Shown one piece after another: positions 38,792 through 47,594 of a stretch of DNA of 64,000 nucleotides. The position numbers were made by a program, and so were the translations under genes. Each line of letters opens with the position of its first letter. Position 1 is the stretch's first letter. Origin of the DNA: Rhodobiaceae bacterium (GTDB taxonomy: Bacteria; Pseudomonadota; Alphaproteobacteria; Parvibaculales; Parvibaculaceae); NCBI GenBank assembly GCA_003330885.1, contig CP030277.1, positions 1,922,001 to 1,986,000 of the forward strand, written 5' to 3'. The notes below the pieces were generated by a model that was not told where the DNA came from, did not search any database, and saw only the letters and a list, made by a program, of their open reading frames with translations.

Positions 38792-40678
38792 TCATAATTT
38801 CGAAAGCCCGCCCAACTCAGCATGCAATGCTTTAAGCCGGGTCAGATTTTCGTCAGTCATTTCTTCAGCTAACGCTCGTTCTGCTGCCTTGAGCTCCATC
38901 TGCAAATCCGCTGCCCTTTGATGCCATTGGAGCAAGTGAAGCCATGCTTCTTCTGCTTCCTGTTCGTCGGCGTCGGCCCATGCAAATGTTTCGCTCCTCA
39001 GCGCCGTCCCGCTCTCGAGACGGTGAGCGATGTCCGATAATCCCCTCTTGTCCAAGTGGCCCCTCAGTGCTTCCCTGTCAAGGGGCGCATGGACGGCGGC
39101 TATATCTATGATTTCATTGCGTATTTTGTCAAGCATGCGGTCTTTTATTTCCACAGCCGCCAGGTCCTCGCAATAGGCCTCCAGAAGCACCGGATGGTTG
39201 AGCAAGGTGAGGATCAGCAATTGTTCACGCCGGCCAGCACCCAGGTCCCCACCCCGCGCCAGCGAGCTCTGCTTGAGCTGCGGTGTCGAGGGCTGCTGAT
39301 AAGTCGGGATTCCCTTACTATTCCCTCGGGGATTCCAAGGTTTTTTCGCTTGATAACCACCATTTTGACGCTCATTTCGCCAACCTGTGCGCCCACCCGC
39401 CCCTTGGTGGGGCTTCAGGAACTTGTTGAGCCGCTCATTCAAAGCGTCCCGATAGAAATCCTGTACAGTCGGGTCGGAAATTTCCCGAATGACCGCAGAA
39501 ATTTTGGATTTTAGCTGGGCTTTGCGCTCTGGCGTGTCCCAGGACCCAGCCTCAACCTCTTTGTCCCAGACAATCTCTGAAAGAGGTCGGGCCGCCTGAA
39601 GTACCTCCTCCATGGCCTCAACCCCGCCCGATTTCACCAGATCATCCGGGTCCTGGCCCTCCGGCAGCAGCGCAAATCGCAGGGAATGCCCCGGTTTTAA
39701 GAGGGGCAGAACCCTCTCAACCGCCCGGTAGGCCGCACGGAGGCCGGCTTTATCGCCATCAAAACAGAGGACGGGTTCCGGGGCCAACCGCCAGAGAAGA
39801 CCGATCTGATCCTCGGTAAGTGCAGTCCCAAGGGGCGCCACGGCATTCGCAATACCCGCCTGCCCCAACGCCACCACATCCATATAACCTTCAACCACAA
39901 CCACGGAGCCCTGGTCATAGGAGGGTTTACGGGCCCGCGCCAGATTGTAGAGAAGCCGGCCCTTGTGAAAGAGCGGTGTCTCAGGCGAGTTCATATATTT
40001 TGCCTTGGCATTGGGATCGAGGGCACGCCCCCCAAACGCGATCACCCGGCCCCGCGCATCCTCAATGGGGAACATGACCCGGTTTCGAAACCGGTCATAA
40101 GGCTCTCTGATGTCTTCTCCGGAGATCAGAAGGCCCCCTTCAACCATTTGAGGGATCTTGAAACCCTGGCCCATCATGTAGGACTTGAGGCCCGAACGAT
40201 CGTCCGGCGCAAAACCAATCCCGAAATTCTCAATCGTCGCGTCAGACAGGCCACGCCGCGAGAGATAAGCGCGCGCTTCAGCCCCCTTGCCCCGTACCAG
40301 GCTTTCCCGGAAATAATCCTGGGCGGCCGACATGACATCAATGAGGCCAGTTCGTTTTTGCTCACGTTCTGCTTCTTGCGGGTCCCGACGCGGCATCTCC
40401 ATGCCGGCCTCCCCCGCAAGCCGTTCAACGGCTTCCAGGAAGGAAAGGTTTTCCGTTTTCTCTAGGAACTTGATCGCGTCCCCATGCTCACCGGTAGAGA
40501 AGCAATGATAGAATTGCTTGTCGTCATTCACCGTGAAGCTGGGTGTCTTCTCATTGTTGAAGGGGGAGAGTCCCACAAACTCCCGGCCCCGGCGCGTGAG
40601 TTTCACTTTCCGGCCGACCACATCCGATACACGAGTGCGGTTTTTCAGCTCTTCCAGGAAAGATTTCGGAAAACTCAT
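38792..40678 (-). CDS. dnaG: DNA primase DnaG, with degenerate zinc-binding motif
   Basis: The 628-residue primase has an N-terminal zinc-finger-fold region, a catalytic TOPRIM core (VVVVEGYMDVVALGQAGIANAVAPLGTALT near residue 255, then CFDGDKAGLRAAYRA) and a C-terminal DnaB-binding helical domain. In the zinc motif (CPFH...CFGC in standard primases) this protein reads SPFN and CFST, so three of four ligands are replaced. The rest of the fold (GLSPFNNEKTPSF, GEHGDAIKFL) is well kept, so the gene is intact. It precedes rpoD. Confidence 0.95.
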   Translation of the reverse strand: MSFPKSFLEELKNRTRVSDVVGRKVKLTRRGREFVGLSPFNNEKTPSFTVNDDKQFYHCFSTGEHGDAIKFLEKTENLSFLEAVERLAGEAGMEMPRRDPQEAEREQKRTGLIDVMSAAQDYFRESLVRGKGAEARAYLSRRGLSDATIENFGIGFAPDDRSGLKSYMMGQGFKIPQMVEGGLLISGEDIREPYDRFRNRVMFPIEDARGRVIAFGGRALDPNAKAKYMNSPETPLFHKGRLLYNLARARKPSYDQGSVVVVEGYMDVVALGQAGIANAVAPLGTALTEDQIGLLWRLAPEPVLCFDGDKAGLRAAYRAVERVLPLLKPGHSLRFALLPEGQDPDDLVKSGGVEAMEEVLQAARPLSEIVWDKEVEAGSWDTPERKAQLKSKISAVIREISDPTVQDFYRDALNERLNKFLKPHQGAGGRTGWRNERQNGGYQAKKPWNPRGNSKGIPTYQQPSTPQLKQSSLARGGDLGAGRREQLLILTLLNHPVLLEAYCEDLAAVEIKDRMLDKIRNEIIDIAAVHAPLDREALRGHLDKRGLSDIAHRLESGTALRSETFAWADADEQEAEEAWLHLLQWHQRAADLQMELKAAERALAEEMTDENLTRLKALHAELGGLSKL

Positions 40679-40861
40679 CAGGGCTCCAACGGCGCAACAT
40701 TCGGCATTTTGAGCATCTTACCGCATCAAAGCGCCCCCTGCATCCGGCAGAAATCGGCCCCTTTGATTAAACTCAATGCGCACCGGTCTTTTAGAGCTAA
40801 TCTGGTAGGCAGAACCACCCTGAAAAGCCCGGTGGTCCACTTAAGCAAGGAAGGAAGCCCC

Positions 40862-41254
40862 ATGAGCCCTCTCGCCCTTGTCCTGATAGTTATCGGCTTG
40901 CTGATCGCCGCAAGCCGCGCGCCCCTCATTGTCGCTCCCGAAAGCACACGGTCTCTCTACCTGAAGCTCATGGAAACCGATGGGCGTATGCGTGGCCTCG
41001 CCCTGCTCATCATCCTACTCGGCGCCGCAATGATCTGGGCATCCGCTCCCGAGGCAGGGACTGTCGCCGTGGCGGTCTATTGGCTTGGGCTGCTCATGCT
41101 CGCCATCGCCACCTTCTTTATCCTGCTGCCCGGCCAGGCGAGACGTTTGGCGACCTCCACCTGGGGCAGCTTCAGCACGGGCGTCCTTCGTGGCTTGGGA
41201 TTGGCCGCGCTGGTATTCGGTTTGCTAGTCGCTGCCTACGGCTTGAACCTTTAG
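40862..41254 (+). CDS. Small integral membrane protein, unknown function
   Basis: A 130-residue protein with about four hydrophobic segments (ALVLIVIGLLIAAS, GLALLIILLGAAMIWAS, AVYWLGLLMLAIATFFILLPG and GLGLAALVFGLLVAAYGL). GGAAG precedes the ATG. The sequence suggests no family to me. Its 3' end overlaps the convergent TetR gene by 30 bases. It is the first gene of the segment separating dnaG from yqeY. Confidence 0.75.
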   Translation: MSPLALVLIVIGLLIAASRAPLIVAPESTRSLYLKLMETDGRMRGLALLIILLGAAMIWASAPEAGTVAVAVYWLGLLMLAIATFFILLPGQARRLATSTWGSFSTGVLRGLGLAALVFGLLVAAYGLNL

Positions 41255-41905
41255 GTCATCCAGCTTCTTCAGCAGCACCGGTCGGAAAGCCTCTGTCGCG
41301 TCAGACAGAAAATAAAGATAGACGCCCAAAAGCCCATCATGGCGGAACCGGTCCAGACTGATGCGGCCATAGGTCCAGGAACTAGACGCTACGCGATAGT
41401 TCGCGAATATCTGCTCACCAAGGACCCGCGCAGGAACGTCACCGCGCAACAGGCCCTGCTCCTGCGCGAGCCGCGCCGCGTTTTCTTGCATCGACGCAGA
41501 GCGCGACCCGAGTTGTTTCCATTCATCCACGCTCTGATCTGTGCGCTCAATATGGTCTGCGGCGATATGAGCAGAGCGAAAATATTCTTTGTTCTCCCCA
41601 ATCATCCGCGTCGCTACAACGACCACAGCCTCGGCTTTGTCCAGCGGATGGTCTTCATCGATCTTGGTGAGCTCCTGCTCAATCATACCGACCCAATCAG
41701 CGAACAATTCGTTGAGGATCTTCTCCTTGCCGCCGATCAGGTTGTAGATCGTTGGGACCGTCACTTCAGCGGCAGCTGCAAGTTTCCGCAGGCTCAAACC
41801 CTCAAATCCATGCTCGCCGATGAGGCGCCGGGCTTCGTCAATAATCCGGGCCCGGCGATCCGACTTCGCTGCCGATCTGGGTCTCTCAAATGCAATGACG
41901 GTCAC
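41225..41905 (-). CDS. TetR-family transcriptional regulator
   Basis: The 226-residue repressor has a DNA-binding domain in residues 15-60 (RARIIDEARRLIGEHGFEGLSLRKLAAAAEVTVPTIYNLIGGKE) and a helical ligand domain. The GTG at 41905 was chosen because GGAG lies five bases before it; the GTG at 41911 abuts that site. It is divergent from the haloalkane dehalogenase gene, with two palindromic sites between, and probably controls that catabolic unit. Confidence 0.9.
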   Translation of the reverse strand: MTVIAFERPRSAAKSDRRARIIDEARRLIGEHGFEGLSLRKLAAAAEVTVPTIYNLIGGKEKILNELFADWVGMIEQELTKIDEDHPLDKAEAVVVVATRMIGENKEYFRSAHIAADHIERTDQSVDEWKQLGSRSASMQENAARLAQEQGLLRGDVPARVLGEQIFANYRVASSSWTYGRISLDRFRHDGLLGVYLYFLSDATEAFRPVLLKKLDDLKVQAVGSD

Positions 41906-41944
41906 GGGCACTCCTTTGATTCGGGCGTCTCACCCAATTTGAAT

Positions 41945-41993
41945 TTTAACACTGTACAAACCTAAAACACCACCCTACTTTAACACTGTTAAA
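41945..41993. promoter_or_regulatory. Two TetR operator sites (TTTAACA-C-TGTTAAA type)
   Basis: A perfect 15-bp palindrome TTTAACACTGTTAAA lies at 41979-41993. A degenerate copy, TTTAACACTGTACAAA, lies at 41945-41960, 34 bases away. Both are between the divergent TetR and dehalogenase genes. Confidence 0.75.
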
Positions 41994-42062
41994 AAAGCAC
42001 ACTGAGATGGCGGCAGTGTGCGCCAAGGTCGGCCACCTCCCCGCCAGTAGATGAGATTTGCC

Positions 42063-43025
42063 ATGACGGATTTCCTTCGCACACCCGACGAAAACTTCAC
42101 CAACTTGAAGGACTTCGATTTCGAACCCCACTACCACCAGTGGCAGGACCTGCGAATGCACTATCTCGACGAAGGCCCAAAGGACGGCCCGGTGATGCTG
42201 TTGATGCATGGCATGCCCGCATGGAGCTACTTGTATCGACACATGATCCCGCCACTGGTCGCTGCAGGCTACCGCTGCATCGCGCCAGACCATATGGGAT
42301 TTGGCCGCTCCGACAAGCCGACAGACATTCACTGGTACACCATCGCCCGCCACACAGAGATCCTGACGACACTCATCACGGGCCTCGACCTCAACGACAT
42401 CACCCTTGTCTGTCAGGACTGGGGAGGCCCAACCGGACTGGCGCAGGCAGCGACCATGCCCGAACGCTTTTCACGCCTGGTGATTATGAACACCTGGCTC
42501 CACCGCCCGGACTATGAATATTCCGAAGGCATACGGAACTGGAACCAGAATTGGCAGGAGGGCGGTCTCTTCTGTCGGGAAAAGCCGGATATGGGGCTGC
42601 TCATGGCAATGACCGCCGGACTGTTGGAGCCCAATGAAACTCTCGGACACATCGCTGCCGGAACAAGACCAGATCTCGACGGGGCCGCCGCTGACATGTG
42701 CGCGGCGTATGAAGCGCCCGTCGCAGGTCTCCCAGACGAAGCCTATAACGGATTCCGGCGGTTCCCACTCTCAATCCCCGTGAGCAGCTATGACAACGGG
42801 AACGGCGCCGCCCAGACCCATCACTACAACACCCTGCTGAACTGGCCGAAGCCTGTGCACTTCATCTGGGGCTGCACGGACAATGTCTTCACCGAGGAAC
42901 AGGGCCGCGCCTGGGCAAAAGAGATGAACGCCAGCTTCGATCCGATCCCAGAGGCCGGCCACTTCTTGCAAAACACCCACGGCGCCGAAACAGCCGCTCA
43001 TATTTTGAAGCGCGTCGCGAGCTAA
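42063..43025 (+). CDS. Haloalkane dehalogenase-like alpha/beta hydrolase
   Basis: A 320-residue alpha/beta hydrolase of the haloalkane dehalogenase group (HLD-I, DhlA/DhmA-like). The oxyanion-hole motif LMHGMPAWSYLYR is near residue 50, the nucleophile Asp in LVCQDWGGPTG near 119 with the adjacent halide-stabilising Trp, and the base His in PEAGHFLQNTHG near 300. HLDs hydrolyse carbon-halogen bonds to alcohols. Epoxide hydrolases share this fold, so the substrate needs testing. It is divergent from TetR and followed by a Rieske oxygenase gene after 35 bases. Confidence 0.85.
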   Translation: MTDFLRTPDENFTNLKDFDFEPHYHQWQDLRMHYLDEGPKDGPVMLLMHGMPAWSYLYRHMIPPLVAAGYRCIAPDHMGFGRSDKPTDIHWYTIARHTEILTTLITGLDLNDITLVCQDWGGPTGLAQAATMPERFSRLVIMNTWLHRPDYEYSEGIRNWNQNWQEGGLFCREKPDMGLLMAMTAGLLEPNETLGHIAAGTRPDLDGAAADMCAAYEAPVAGLPDEAYNGFRRFPLSIPVSSYDNGNGAAQTHHYNTLLNWPKPVHFIWGCTDNVFTEEQGRAWAKEMNASFDPIPEAGHFLQNTHGAETAAHILKRVAS

Positions 43026-43060
43026 ACAAAAAAACCAACAGACAATTCGGAGGAATCATC

Positions 43061-44314
43061 GTGGACCACCAGCTGCAAGTGGAAATTCTGAAAGACCTGA
43101 TGCATCAGCTCGACAGCGGAAAAAACATCGATGTTGGCGTCCAGTACAAGATACCGACAGAGACCTATGCTTGCCCGGACCTTGCGGCGAAAGAATGGGA
43201 CACCATGTTTCGCAACTACCCGCAGGCAATTGGGCTCTCTGGCGCACTGCCAGAACCCGGCAGTTTCCTGACGATGGAAGATTTTGGCGCGCCTATTCTC
43301 GCCACCCGCGCCAAGAAGGGAAACTTCCGAGCCTTCCTTAATGCCTGCCGTCATCGCGCAACGCGCGTCGCCATGGAACCACGCGGCAAACGCACACTCT
43401 TTACCTGCCCTTTTCACGCCTGGTCCTATTCCAACGAAGGAGACCTGGTTGCAATTCCCGACAATGATCACTTTGGCGATGTCGATAAATCCTGCCGAGG
43501 ATTGATCGAACTGCCCGCGCTCGAAATTGGCGGTCTGCTGTGGGTGCATCCACAGCCCAATGGCAAACTGGACATTGAAGACCTGCTCGGCCCTCTGGCG
43601 AGTGAGATCGCATCCAACCACTTCGAAGACTTGGTCTATGTCGGCAGCAAAACGATTGACCGCAAGCTCAACTGGAAACTCGCCAACGACACATTTGGCG
43701 AGACCTATCACTTCCAGAAACTGCATAAGGACACGCTGGGACATATCTTCTACGGCAACAATACGCACTATGAAGAGTTCGGCCGCAATCACAGATTCAC
43801 AACGGCCAATCTCGGTATAGATAAATTCCGCGAGCTTCCTGAATCTGAATGGCAAATCAACCAGGGAACCTTTGTCGACTACCACCTCTTCCCCAACATT
43901 CAATGCATCTGGAGTGGAGACAATGTCTCCTTCATCCGCATCTATCCAGACCCGGAAAATGCCGGTCGCTCGATCACCCAGGTGGATTTCTACTTCTCTC
44001 AAGCCGCTGTTGACGCCGCCAATGCCGCAGATGCCGCAACCAAAGCAGGGGCCGTGGAAAATGTGTATGAGCGGTCAGAGAACCGTGTCTCAACACTGGA
44101 GAGCATCATGGAGGTCTTCAACAGCACCATTGAACAGGAGGATTATGTGATGGGCGAATATCAACAAATCGCCGCCGCCAGTGGCATTGCAGGCGACGCC
44201 CTGATTGGCCGGAACGAACCCGTCATCCACCACTACCATCGCTCTTACAGGGAAGCGCTGGGCCTACCGCCCCTCGAAACGATTGAGCAGCCACTTCGGT
44301 CACCGGCTGATTGA
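43061..44314 (+). CDS. Rieske non-heme iron oxygenase, alpha subunit (first copy)
   Basis: The 417-residue ring-hydroxylating oxygenase alpha subunit has a Rieske [2Fe-2S] domain with CRH near residue 96 and CPFH near 115, a catalytic domain with mononuclear-iron histidines in NDTFGETYHFQKLH near 205-220, and the third ligand Asp in QEDYVMGEYQQ near 365. All ligands are intact. The start is GTG, with GGAGG six bases upstream. No reductase, ferredoxin or beta subunit is nearby, so electron transfer partners must be encoded elsewhere. It is likely in an operon with the dehalogenase. Confidence 0.92.
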   Translation: MDHQLQVEILKDLMHQLDSGKNIDVGVQYKIPTETYACPDLAAKEWDTMFRNYPQAIGLSGALPEPGSFLTMEDFGAPILATRAKKGNFRAFLNACRHRATRVAMEPRGKRTLFTCPFHAWSYSNEGDLVAIPDNDHFGDVDKSCRGLIELPALEIGGLLWVHPQPNGKLDIEDLLGPLASEIASNHFEDLVYVGSKTIDRKLNWKLANDTFGETYHFQKLHKDTLGHIFYGNNTHYEEFGRNHRFTTANLGIDKFRELPESEWQINQGTFVDYHLFPNIQCIWSGDNVSFIRIYPDPENAGRSITQVDFYFSQAAVDAANAADAATKAGAVENVYERSENRVSTLESIMEVFNSTIEQEDYVMGEYQQIAAASGIAGDALIGRNEPVIHHYHRSYREALGLPPLETIEQPLRSPAD

Positions 44315-44544
44315 ACCTCATCAGCCAAACCTGTCCAAAGAGGACGGTCCCAGTTTCGCCGAGCGGTGCCAATCGCACAATGCATCAGAAGACCGTCACA
44401 CTCAGTTTTCCAGACAACCTATTATGATAAAACAATACATATGGCTTTGACCTAGACACGTGATTTCAGCCAAAATGTCCTTCCCGTGAGCTTGTTTTTT
44501 GGCCTCTTCGCTTGAGCGCTATCGATAACTGGAAGGTCTTACAT

Positions 44545-45777
44545 ATGCGCCATGAAGAACAAGTCCGTGTTCTACAATTGCTGATGCAACATCTGGATGC
44601 CAAAACCACTGTCGATGCAGGATGCCAAGTAAGAAACCCGATCCTATCATACACCTCACCGGAAATAGCGCAGCAGGAATGGCGGGCCTTTTTCCAGGAC
44701 TACCCTCACGTGCTGGGGTTGAGCGGTGACCTGCCTAAGCACGGCTCGTTCTTTACCAATAGTGACCTAGGCAAACCAATCCTGTGCACGCGCGATATGA
44801 CTGGCAGGTTCCGCGCTTTCCTAAACGTGTGCCGTCATCGCGGCGCTGTCGTTGAGAAGGCGGAGCGGGGCCGAAAGAAAAAATTCTCCTGTCCGTTTCA
44901 TTCGTGGACTTACGCCTCCAACGGAGATCTCCTGTCGGTACCAATGGAGGACCACTTCGGCGCAGTACAAAAAGAATGCAATTCACTGGTAGCCCTGCCA
45001 GCAATTGAGCGCTACGGACTGCTGTGGGTTTGCCCAGAACCAAACAGCACATTCGATCTTGATGGCTTGCTACTTGATGATTTGCTAGGTGATCTCAGCG
45101 ATGAACTTGCAAATTGGGATTTAGGCAGCTGTCACCGCTTCGATGCAACGTCTTACAAACACGCCACAAACTGGAAGTTCGCCAATGATACCTATGGCGA
45201 AACATATCACGTTCCCACACTACACCGCGCCACTCTGGCAATGAACTTCTATGGCAACGTCCAAACGTCGGACACCTACAAACGAAACCATCGAATGACG
45301 CTATGCTTACACAGCATTGATAAAATGAGGGGAACCCCAACCAGCACTTGGAACGTTCTGCGCGGCGCTATTCCAATCTACTATATTTTTCCAAACATCC
45401 AGCTTCTGTTGACCACCGGCGGTCCGATCCTCATTCGCATATACCCAGAACAAGGCGATCCGAACAATAGCCGGTCGGAAGTATCCTGGTACGCTTTTTC
45501 TGATGAAACCTATCAAGACATAGGCATTAGCGAAGACGAACAGAACGCAACATTTTCGCTCGCTGACCGCATGGCTGCATTCGCGGCAGTTATTGATGCT
45601 GAAGACCATGTTATCGCTGCCAGCAATCAGATAGGTGCCCTGAGCGGCGCTCAGGATCATCTGATTTTTGGCCGCAATGAACCCGCTCTTCACCACTTCC
45701 ATTCGACCTTCCGCAAAGCGCTCGGACAGCAGCCGCTTGAAACGCTAGAGTCACCTATCAGCTCAGCCGCTGAATAG
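44545..45777 (+). CDS. Rieske non-heme iron oxygenase, alpha subunit (second copy)
   Basis: The 410-residue paralogue of the preceding gene has Rieske ligands CRHRG and CPFHSW, catalytic NDTYGETYHVPTLH and C-terminal Asp in DAEDHVIAAS, all present. The ATG at 44545 has GGAAGG eight bases upstream and aligns with the start of the first copy; an upstream TTG at 44512 is unlikely. The third-base composition looks more AT-rich than its neighbours, and a 230-bp AT-rich gap precedes it, which suggests separate acquisition or its own promoter. Confidence 0.92.
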   Translation: MRHEEQVRVLQLLMQHLDAKTTVDAGCQVRNPILSYTSPEIAQQEWRAFFQDYPHVLGLSGDLPKHGSFFTNSDLGKPILCTRDMTGRFRAFLNVCRHRGAVVEKAERGRKKKFSCPFHSWTYASNGDLLSVPMEDHFGAVQKECNSLVALPAIERYGLLWVCPEPNSTFDLDGLLLDDLLGDLSDELANWDLGSCHRFDATSYKHATNWKFANDTYGETYHVPTLHRATLAMNFYGNVQTSDTYKRNHRMTLCLHSIDKMRGTPTSTWNVLRGAIPIYYIFPNIQLLLTTGGPILIRIYPEQGDPNNSRSEVSWYAFSDETYQDIGISEDEQNATFSLADRMAAFAAVIDAEDHVIAASNQIGALSGAQDHLIFGRNEPALHHFHSTFRKALGQQPLETLESPISSAAE

Positions 45778-45840
45778 GCTAGGTCTTGCTGTGCGTCTTG
45801 CAATAAATGGCCAACGCCTCTGAAGAAGGGGACAAGCTCA

Positions 45841-46668
45841 ATGAAACATGTTGAAGTTTACGGCACAGACCATTCACCCTGGGTGCAGGCGGTACTGCTT
45901 GGGCTCCACGAAGCAAAGATCGATCATCGCCTGCGATCCCTTCCACCGCTCCAAACATTCCTGCAAGCAGGCATCATGATGCCGGCGGCAAAGATTGATG
46001 ACGGCGAATGGCATCTGGAATCCACTGACATTCTCAAAAGCCTGGGCTTTGAGGCCGTCCCCAAAGAGCATCAACGGCTCGTCATGAGCAGCTGGCGCGG
46101 ACTGACCCATCGCGTGGATAGCGCAGCCCTCTTCTGGAGCAATTTCAGCCTGGCCGGTGACAACAACCCCTCCTACCTGCGGCGTCAGTTCAACAACCTG
46201 TTCCGCCCCTTCGTACCGCTCACCTTCTTCCTGTTGCTCAATTTCCTGCGCCTGTCCGGGCGGTCCTTCGATCCGAAAAACTTTGGCGATCAGTTTCTCC
46301 CTTTCGAGGGCATGCTGAAAGAGTCAGGCAAACCCTTTCTGTCTGGCGACGCACCCAACTCACTCGACTTTCTCTTGTTCGGCATGGTGCAGTCTCATTG
46401 CAGCACCTATGTGCCGCCGGTTCATGCTTTACAGACAGATGAGCGGCTGGAGCATCTCCGCAAGTGGCTCGCGACCATGCACAAAAGGTTCGAGGGCTAT
46501 GACCGCCTCTATTCAGGCGTCTATTTCCCGCCTCACGTCCCACGGCCAAAAATTCCGACCGGCTCAGAGCGCCTGGCATTCTGGCTTGGGGCTGCACTCA
46601 TGGTCGCGGCCTTCCCGATAACGGTGCCGCTGGTCATCTTCCTCTCTGTTCGCAACCGCATGCGATGA
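45841..46668 (+). CDS. Glutathione S-transferase-like protein with C-terminal membrane segment
   Basis: The 275-residue protein has a thioredoxin-fold GST N-domain (VEVYGTDHSPWVQAVLLGLHEAKIDHRLR, then MMPAAKIDDGEWHLESTDILKSLG) and a helical C-domain with FLSGDAPNSLDFLLFGMVQ. A hydrophobic stretch (FWLGAALMVAAFPITVPLVIFLSV) near residues 248-270 should anchor it in the membrane. It follows the second Rieske gene by 63 bases and could act on electrophilic intermediates of the pathway; this is inference from context. Confidence 0.8.
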   Translation: MKHVEVYGTDHSPWVQAVLLGLHEAKIDHRLRSLPPLQTFLQAGIMMPAAKIDDGEWHLESTDILKSLGFEAVPKEHQRLVMSSWRGLTHRVDSAALFWSNFSLAGDNNPSYLRRQFNNLFRPFVPLTFFLLLNFLRLSGRSFDPKNFGDQFLPFEGMLKESGKPFLSGDAPNSLDFLLFGMVQSHCSTYVPPVHALQTDERLEHLRKWLATMHKRFEGYDRLYSGVYFPPHVPRPKIPTGSERLAFWLGAALMVAAFPITVPLVIFLSVRNRMR

Positions 46669-46681
46669 CAAGAGGTGCCCG

Positions 46682-47515
46682 TTAGGACAGCTTACTCAGG
46701 AAACGCCGCAGCACCTTGGCAAAAGCTTTGGGTGTCTCAAGCGCTGGCATATGTCCTGCGCGGAACGTCGCCAACTCATGATCTGGCGTTGCGTCGACCG
46801 CGGCCCGGCTCTTCTTTAAAGGCACGATCTGGTCTTTGTTAGCCCATGCATAGAGCACGGGCATTGTGAGACGGCCCGCCACTGAGCGAATATCTGCTTC
46901 CGACGTGACGAAGCTGCTCCAGGCTTCAACCAACGGTTGCGCGATTTCGAACCGGGCATCAATGATCCGTCGCCGTTGCGCTTTCGCTGCACGTCTCGGC
47001 AAAACCCGGCCGTAATAAAGTTTGAACGCTGGCGAGAACCACCGCTTCCCGTCAACACCCGCCTGGAAGAAGGCGACCATGCGACCTATGGCAAAGCGGG
47101 CAAACCCATCGACCGGCGCAAGGCCGCCAGGGTTCGACAAAACCAAACCGCGGATCTTTTCAGGATGGCGGTCAGCGTAGACAATGGCCGCTGCGCCGCC
47201 AATCGAGTTGCCGTATAGCACAAATTTCTCAAGCTTCAGCGCATCCACAAAACCTTCAAGCAAGGCTGAGTAGCGCTCAGCAGACGCGGGTTCTGTATCC
47301 TGGCCGGAGCGCCCCTGCCCTGGCCAATCGAGTGCAATAATCTCAACCTGGCCTCCTATCAGGTCGGCCAGTTTTTCAAAATCTCGCGCACCATGCCCGA
47401 TAGCGTGCAGACAGAGGACAACAGGGCCCGCCCCCCATCGCTGGTAGGCAATATCGACGCCCCCCACATCAACCCTCAATGACCCTTCTGCAGCACCTAT
47501 TTCATGTCTTTTCAT
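46682..47515 (-). CDS. Alpha/beta hydrolase
   Basis: The 277-residue hydrolase has an oxyanion segment LCLHAIGHGARDFEKLA, ALDWPGQGRSG, the nucleophile Ser in YGNSIGGAAAIVYADRHP near residue 112, an acid in WANKDQIVPL and His in FRAGHMPALETP. The family includes C-C bond hydrolases and esterases; the substrate is not assignable. The ATG at 47515 was preferred over the one at 47521 because GGGGA then has proper spacing. It is divergent from a TetR regulator. Confidence 0.87.
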   Translation of the reverse strand: MKRHEIGAAEGSLRVDVGGVDIAYQRWGAGPVVLCLHAIGHGARDFEKLADLIGGQVEIIALDWPGQGRSGQDTEPASAERYSALLEGFVDALKLEKFVLYGNSIGGAAAIVYADRHPEKIRGLVLSNPGGLAPVDGFARFAIGRMVAFFQAGVDGKRWFSPAFKLYYGRVLPRRAAKAQRRRIIDARFEIAQPLVEAWSSFVTSEADIRSVAGRLTMPVLYAWANKDQIVPLKKSRAAVDATPDHELATFRAGHMPALETPKAFAKVLRRFLSKLS

Positions 47516-47524
47516 ACGCATTCC

Positions 47525-47552
47525 CCAAAAGAGATATTTATATCACTTTTGG
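47525..47552. promoter_or_regulatory. 28-bp TetR operator palindrome
   Basis: Arms CCAAAAG and CTTTTGG and inner arms GATAT and ATATC form a nearly perfect 28-bp palindrome. It lies 10 bases before the hydrolase start and 42 before the divergent TetR start, so it could control both. Confidence 0.75.
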
Positions 47553-47594
47553 AATATGGGACACTAGAGACGACGATTCAACCAGAGAGTTCCC

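Noticed and set aside
43022-44002. 326-codon minus-strand frame opposite the first Rieske gene
   Set aside because: The plus strand encodes intact Rieske and iron-binding motifs; the antisense frame shows no domain or ribosome binding site.
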